This document shows positions 59,462 to 64,000 of a DNA stretch of 64,000 nucleotides, in pieces. Each line of letters opens with the position of its first letter. Positions within the stretch are counted from its first letter, which is position 1. The stretch is from Exophiala sp. HKRS030 (Eukaryota; Ascomycota; Eurotiomycetes; Chaetothyriales; Herpotrichiellaceae), in NCBI GenBank assembly GCA_023897205.1, contig JAHWDD010000001.1, forward strand, positions 744,001-808,000. Direction: 5' to 3'. The notes below the pieces were generated by a model. The model had not been told where the DNA came from. It searched no databases and was given only the letters and a program-made list of their open reading frames with translations. Position numbers and translations under genes: made by a program.

Positions 59462-60800
59462 ATGAATACACGACCCATCATTGACGAGTCCCCTGCATCC
59501 ATTGCTTTGTCTGCGGCCTTCAACAATGATGCAAGTTGTTTTGCTGTTGGCCTTGAGACAGGCTTCTGTGGTATTTATATGGCTGACAAAGTGTAATGGT
59601 GCACATGCTGACCTTGCTGAGTGTTCAACTCCGATCCATGCGAGTTGAAAGCCTCCAGAGGTACGATCTCTTGGCCTATATTCATTCTCCGACTAAGAAC
59701 GAACAGACCTTAATGCCGGCATTGGCACTGCGGAAATGCTGGGGCGGTACAACTATCTGGCACTCGTAGGAGGCGGAAAGAATCCCAGGTGGCCACAAAC
59801 AAAAGTATGCCGTGGTGCGATTGGAATAACACCCAAAGGGACGAGGGGCTGATACACCACCTAGGTCATGATATGGGACGACGCGAAACAGAAGGTTGCG
59901 GTCACTCTTGAATTGAAGACTGCAGTCCTCCGTGTCCGACTGACAAAATCATGGATTGCGATTGCGATCCAAAATAGCATACACCTGTACAAATTCTCCT
60001 CGCCTCCTGAACGAACAGCGATCTTTGAAACTGCGGACAATCCTTTGGGACTGTGCTGCCTAGGTGCGAGTGTGGTGGCATTTCCAGGTCGCTCGCCGGG
60101 TAAAGTACAGTTGGTTGAGCTCGCATCAGGCAATGTTAGTATCATCCCGGCGCATACCTCGGCTTTACGAGCCATGGACTTGAGTGCAGATGGACAGCTC
60201 CTCGCCACGGCCAGTGAGCAGGGCACCTTGATCCGAGTGTTTTCGACATCAAACTGTACCAAGATTGCCGAATTACGAAGGGGCGTAGACCCTGCCTACA
60301 TCTTCAGCATTGCTATTTCTCCGAATTCAAGCATGCTTGCGGTAACCTCTGACAAGTCGACTCTCCATGTCTTTGATCTCCCCATATCCTCAATCCCACA
60401 GCCCGCAAGCCCGAGAAGCCCGCGCCGATCACAATCACCCCATGTTCCAGGTGATGAGGAAGGCTCAACGAACCAGAAATGGGGTTTCTTGTCCAAGATC
60501 CCGCTACTCCCACGTGTCTTTTCCGACATCTACTCCTTTGCGTCTGCACATTTCGAAATGGGCGATGAGAACGTAGGGATTAACGGGTCAACCTTATCTT
60601 ACCTCCCTGCTCTGGGATCGTTACCACATCGGCCACAGAAAGGAATTCTGGGATGGATTGACAATGCGACTATGATCTGTATCGGCACGGGCCGAGATGC
60701 TCGATGGGAACGTTTTAGAGTGGGTGAACGCCCTGGGATCGCAGATGAAGGTCAGAGATCAGTCTGGAGAGACGGCTGGAGAAAGTATCTCGGAAGCTGA
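59462..60800 (+). CDS. hsv2: PROPPIN, Hsv2/WDR45-type (SVP1-like protein 2)
   Basis: Seven-bladed WD-type propeller of about 393 residues that binds PI3P and PI(3,5)P2 on endosomal or autophagic membranes. Exons are 59462-59570, 59622-59660, 59707-59804 and 59865-60800. The tiny second exon encodes VFNSDPCELKASR. Landmarks are FNNDASCFAVGLETGFC, MLGRYNYLALVGGGKNPRWP, VMIWDDAKQKVAVTLELKT and ETADNPLGLCCLG. The lipid-binding FRRG motif reads LRRG at about residue 219. The first intron ends in a GAG acceptor, but frame and protein continuity support it. A Ser/Pro/Arg-rich loop with RSPRRSQSP-type sequence follows blade five. Confidence 0.92.
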
Positions 60801-61860
60801 AAAACTTGATGAACAACGTGAGAAAGACATACTGAGTTGATCACGAAGTGCTTACATGCCGAGCACCTCTCGATGAATTGCTCAGTCATAACTCTATCAG
60901 AACGCCGTTGCCGCACCTTGGGGAATTGTAGTCGTTGGACATGGTAATGAGCATCTCTTCGACAGGTGACTGCTGAGGGCACTTGGAAGAATCACAAGAC
61001 GACACACCGGCAGTTACGGTGGTCCTTCGCTCGAGCAATGCGCATGCTCCACTCGAACTGATATGATGGTTTTGTGCCTTGAAAGTCCGAATCAGTCGAA
61101 AAGATGGCAACAGGGAAACCAACACACGGAGCTCGTTTGGTGATGATGAAAAACGTCATCTAAACTCGTGCTTTATGAGCAACAATGACGAGCCTGCTCC
61201 TTGCTCAAGACAACCAGATCATTGAAAAGGTTAGAGGAACTGCTCCGAGTTAGGAGAGGCGGCCTTGGACAGTTTTAAAAGCAGCCGCAAGCATGATTTT
61301 CAAAGACCATGAAGGATATGTTGTGCACAATAAGAAGATTGGGAAAGCGAATTGATATTGACGGTTTGAGGGTTGACGAAGATTTCTGAAATTTCATTGC
61401 TATTGTGGACAGTCAGAGCTTCACATCTTTCTCCTAAGTCTTGTATTCTCGATTACAGGCTTCGATAGAAGATGTGTAGCATCGTTCGAATATATGGATA
61501 GCTGATGCTTTTTCCGGACTTCGGCTTTCCGACTCTGGTTTCTCGAGTCATGACGTGATATAAACATGTTTGCTCGCAGGGACATCTGACCCTTCGGCCA
61601 GACAAGGTTGAATTGATATGCGGAGCTTGATATCAAGGTACGTCAAGACACGTCCGGGGATTGTATTCTAGGCGTCATCATGCCATCTGATGCTCTATTT
61701 AGACATATCCAGATGACAATGGTAGGCTGATATGCGAATCATTTCTTGCACCCCAACTTGCTCACATTCGACCTACACGAGTGTTATCTCGCAAATTCTT
61801 CTCTTCATTTGCTGCCAGAAGAGTCCTTCCTGTTCACAAAGCCAGGACGCATCGTTGCGT
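60801..61860. other. Intergenic region upstream of the NTF2-like gene
   Basis: Contains the promoter and leader of the next gene. An in-frame ATG at 61732 could extend that protein by 43 residues. Nothing else supported. Confidence 0.55.
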
Positions 61861-62756
61861 ATGAAATCATTGACTCGCCCACATCGAGTGCGTGCGTTCA
61901 AGCCGCGAGCGAATCTCGACATCAGCATCGCACGACGACTAATTCTTTCCAGGGGTCCTTTCGTCCGCTCATTCGAAACATCGACGACAATGTCCAACCC
62001 GTCGGGTGCCCACGTCGACTCGTCGACCAACTTCCCCCAGAACGACGGCTCGACGCCGGGAGAGGCGTTCGAGGTCCGTCAAACGTCCAGCTCGGCCGAC
62101 TGGAAACCCGACCCGTCGAGATCGATCCGTTTGCCGCCGAACCGGCAGGCCCTCATGGACGACATCATCGCTCTTTACTCTTGCGAACCCACGGCGGAGC
62201 GCGTGAAGCGTTACACCCCTGACTGCGTGTACGACGACCAGTTTGTTTACGCCAACGACCGTTACAAGATGGCGGGCCAGTGGTTCGCCCTGCCCAAACT
62301 GTTCGACGAGAGCAAGAACCTGGGGTACGAGGTCGTCCGCAACGACCGGGACCTGATCCAGTTCAAGAACGAACAGAGTTGGACGTTCCGCGGGATCCCC
62401 AAGACCGCCGTCATCAATGCCCTGGTGAGTCTGAGTTTGGATCCCGACACGCTGGATTCGGACTTTGTCAGGGTCAAGTATCACAAGGACCAGGCGAACG
62501 AAAAGGACTATTCCCGTGAGTGATGAATCTCAGAGCAACCCCAAAAAAATTCCGACCATTCGGCTGACGTGGACTGAACTGCAAATCCCCAGATGAGGGT
62601 CTTGGGTTCAATTTCAAAAAGTGGCAGGCAGATAATGTCATGAAACACATGGACAGTAGGGAGGTCGAACTGTTTGTGGCCGACAAGGACGCCGCAAAGA
62701 CGGCACCAAACAAGTACGGCGATGGTGTTAGAGATGCGCCAAAGAAGGATTTTTGA
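61861..62756 (+). CDS. NTF2/SnoaL-like domain protein, probably mitochondrial
   Basis: About 272 residues from exons 61861-62515 and 62593-62756; the 77-nt intron runs GTGAGT...CCCCAG. From the ATG at 61861 the N terminus is rich in Arg and Ser with no acidic cluster (MKSLTRPHRVRAFKPRANLD, then RRLILSRGPFVRSFETS), a good mitochondrial presequence. A shorter start at 61990 (MSNPSG) would give a cytosolic form. The core, LMDDIIALYSCEPTAERVKR, YTPDCVYDDQFVYANDRYKM and QSWTFRGIPKTAVINALVSL, resembles NTF2-like or SnoaL-like folds. The C terminus is Lys/Asp-rich. The function is unknown to me. Confidence 0.78.
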
Positions 62757-63697
62757 GTCATTGTCACGAGTTTGATAGACGTTAAGTGATGCGTGCGATG
62801 TACCAGTAATCAGCTTACATACGGAATGGATGTCTTTGCAGGTGAGGGAGGTCAAGAGTGTGGACAGATGAAGCCCGACGTCGACGAGGTTGATTGATAG
62901 ATGGTTCTCAGCCTCGTGACACGTCCCAAAAACATCGACCCATCATCTTTCCCCCCATCCAATACTGTAACTCGCCCAAGAGAACACAAGCACAGAACTC
63001 CCTGTCTGTACAGACTCGACCTAGCCGCGCCAAAAAAAAATACTGCACATGTCATTCATATTCATGGGTCGAATCAAGCGTCGAGACTTGTGTACACACG
63101 GATATTTACGAAAAGTGAGGACCTTACGACTCGCTAGACCAAGGTAGGCATAAATCGTAACTTTTGTGTCCCTGATTACCCTTTCGAATAGATCAGAGTC
63201 CATGGGTATATATACTTGGTGATGGTCATGGTCATGCCATCGGTGAATAACCATCTTCCTCATATTGCCTCTTCATTTCCTTTTTGTTGCCGTCTGGCTG
63301 GTGTGATACAGTAGTATCACATCCACGGATACAAGATGAGTGTTTTGTATACACGAAGACATTCATGACAACGATACCCTCTTCTCCTGCAAAGACAGAA
63401 ATTTGTATTTTCCAAAAAAGAGTGACTGATTGTTCGAACTGAACAAAGACTAGCTTATCTAGGTCATATCCCCCCTCTGCTGCCACGAGGACGAAAGGTG
63501 ATTGATTGATGTGGCGTCCACGTCCACCGCAGACTCTCTGAGATCCCACCGACAAAGGCTCTACTCGATCATGACAGTGTGTTTATATATTGTCTGTCTA
63601 TCCCAACAATATACATCACGGTCCGAAGCATATTGAAGGACAAGCAACACCCATATCACCACCACACCAATTGCTCGCCACAGAGAGTGTTTACCGT
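62757..63697. other. Convergent 3' region
   Basis: Between the NTF2-like gene and the cysteine-rich peptide gene. A minus-strand open frame at 63232-63555 has no ATG near its start and no recognised content. TATATATAC lies near 63211. Confidence 0.5.
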
Positions 63698-63869
63698 TCA
63701 ATGCTTCAACAAAAAGACATTAGCGTGTTAGCCAAAGGTACATAACATGTACACGGGAAGATGATGATATGACCCGAAAGAGACAAAGAGGGACAAAACA
63801 TACAGTGCAGCAAGAACATCCCTTGCATCCAGAGGCATCATGGCCACAGGTACTGCAGTGAGGTTCCAT
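63698..63869 (-). CDS. Tiny cysteine-rich, metallothionein-like peptide
   Basis: Exon one (63869-63804) encodes 22 residues with six cysteines: MEPHCSTCGHDASG then CKGCSCCT. The spacing is C-x2-C-x6-C-x2-C-x-C-C, with no aromatic residue, as in small fungal copper or zinc metallothioneins. A consensus GTATGT donor follows. With the TTGAAG acceptor behind a T-rich, CTAAC-bearing stretch, a 100-nt intron leads to a last exon of only His and a stop (63703-63698), giving 23 residues. Read unspliced, the frame runs on for 28 uncharacteristic residues. The start lies in AACAAACAATGG behind an A/C-rich leader, typical of a well-expressed fungal gene. It is too short for routine gene finders, and the function is inferred from composition alone. 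Confidence 0.55.
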
Positions 63870-64000
63870 TGTTTGTTGGACTAAGGTGTCCGGGTCTCGA
63901 GGGTAAGTAAGACGAGAGAGACTGTTTTTGGGTTTTATGTTTGTGTCGTTTGTGTTTTGATGTCAGTAACGCAACAAGTTTTGTCGTGAAGGAAACAAAA
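63870..64000 (-). promoter_or_regulatory. 5' leader and promoter end of the cysteine-rich peptide gene
   Basis: Read on the minus strand it is A/C-rich, then CT-rich (CAGTCTCTCTCGTCTTACTT), then AACAAACAATGG at the start. The promoter proper lies beyond the window. Confidence 0.45.

Noticed and set aside
63232..63555. Minus-strand open frame of 107 codons ending DGYSPMA
   Set aside because: No ATG near the start and no family resemblance. It could be a terminal exon, but no partner exon with matching phase was found.

Overview
The window is nuclear DNA of a filamentous ascomycete (Pezizomycotina). Genes have short introns, mostly 47-125 nt, with GTAAGT, GTAGGT, GTGAGT or GTATGT donors, CTAAC/CTGAC branch points and mostly CAG/TAG acceptors. 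Leaders are CT-rich, genes lie on both strands with 0.3-5.5 kb between them, and the gene set is typical of filamentous fungi: a Zn2Cys6 regulator, HapE, Mei2-like, an indoleamine dioxygenase, a copper amine oxidase and a STAND-type N-terminal domain with ankyrin repeats. A Eurotiomycete such as a black yeast is my guess from protein resemblance only. I saw no transposon, rRNA gene, tRNA gene or CRISPR array.

Layout, left to right. 1-5511: long non-coding region ending in a CT-rich leader. 5512-8822: Zn2Cys6 transcription factor. 11061-13008: patatin-like protein lacking the nucleophile serine. 14038-15733: vacuolar-type amino acid transporter. 17501-20542 (-): F-box-like/UBA protein. 22436-23376 (-): Fcf2 rRNA-processing factor. 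25486-26728: HapE, the NF-YC subunit of the CCAAT-binding complex. 27836-30302 (-): exocyst Sec15. 31956-34784: Mei2-like RNA-binding protein. 35727-37007 (-): indoleamine 2,3-dioxygenase. 37560-38923 (-): phosphoserine aminotransferase. 39664-40038 (-): small secreted cysteine protein. 40768-41900: RNA polymerase III subunit Rpc31. 42544-44797 (-): STAND-type N domain plus ankyrin repeat protein. 45414-47372: Tah18 diflavin reductase. 47695-49844 (-): copper amine oxidase. 50820-51131 (-): complex I B12/NDUFB3 subunit. 51750-53186: Caf1 deadenylase. 54189-54464 (-): possible 91-residue protein. 55445-58738 (-): OCRL-like inositol polyphosphate 5-phosphatase. 59462-60800: Hsv2-type PROPPIN. 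61861-62756: NTF2/SnoaL-like protein with a probable mitochondrial presequence. 63698-63869 (-): tiny cysteine-rich, metallothionein-like peptide gene.

Most of the window is ordinary housekeeping: gene expression (Fcf2, HapE, Rpc31, Caf1, Mei2-like), membrane traffic and lipid signalling (Sec15, 5-phosphatase, PROPPIN), amino-acid and nitrogen metabolism (transporter, IDO, PSAT, amine oxidase) and redox or respiration (Tah18, NDUFB3). It is not a biosynthetic cluster. The less ordinary items are the metallothionein-like gene at the right end, the patatin with a degenerate active site, the STAND-type ankyrin protein, the small secreted protein, a splice-phase conflict at the 3' end of the Mei2-like gene, and recurrent TACGGAGTA-type palindromic motifs between genes. 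All exon structures were inferred by hand from splice signals and reading-frame continuity.
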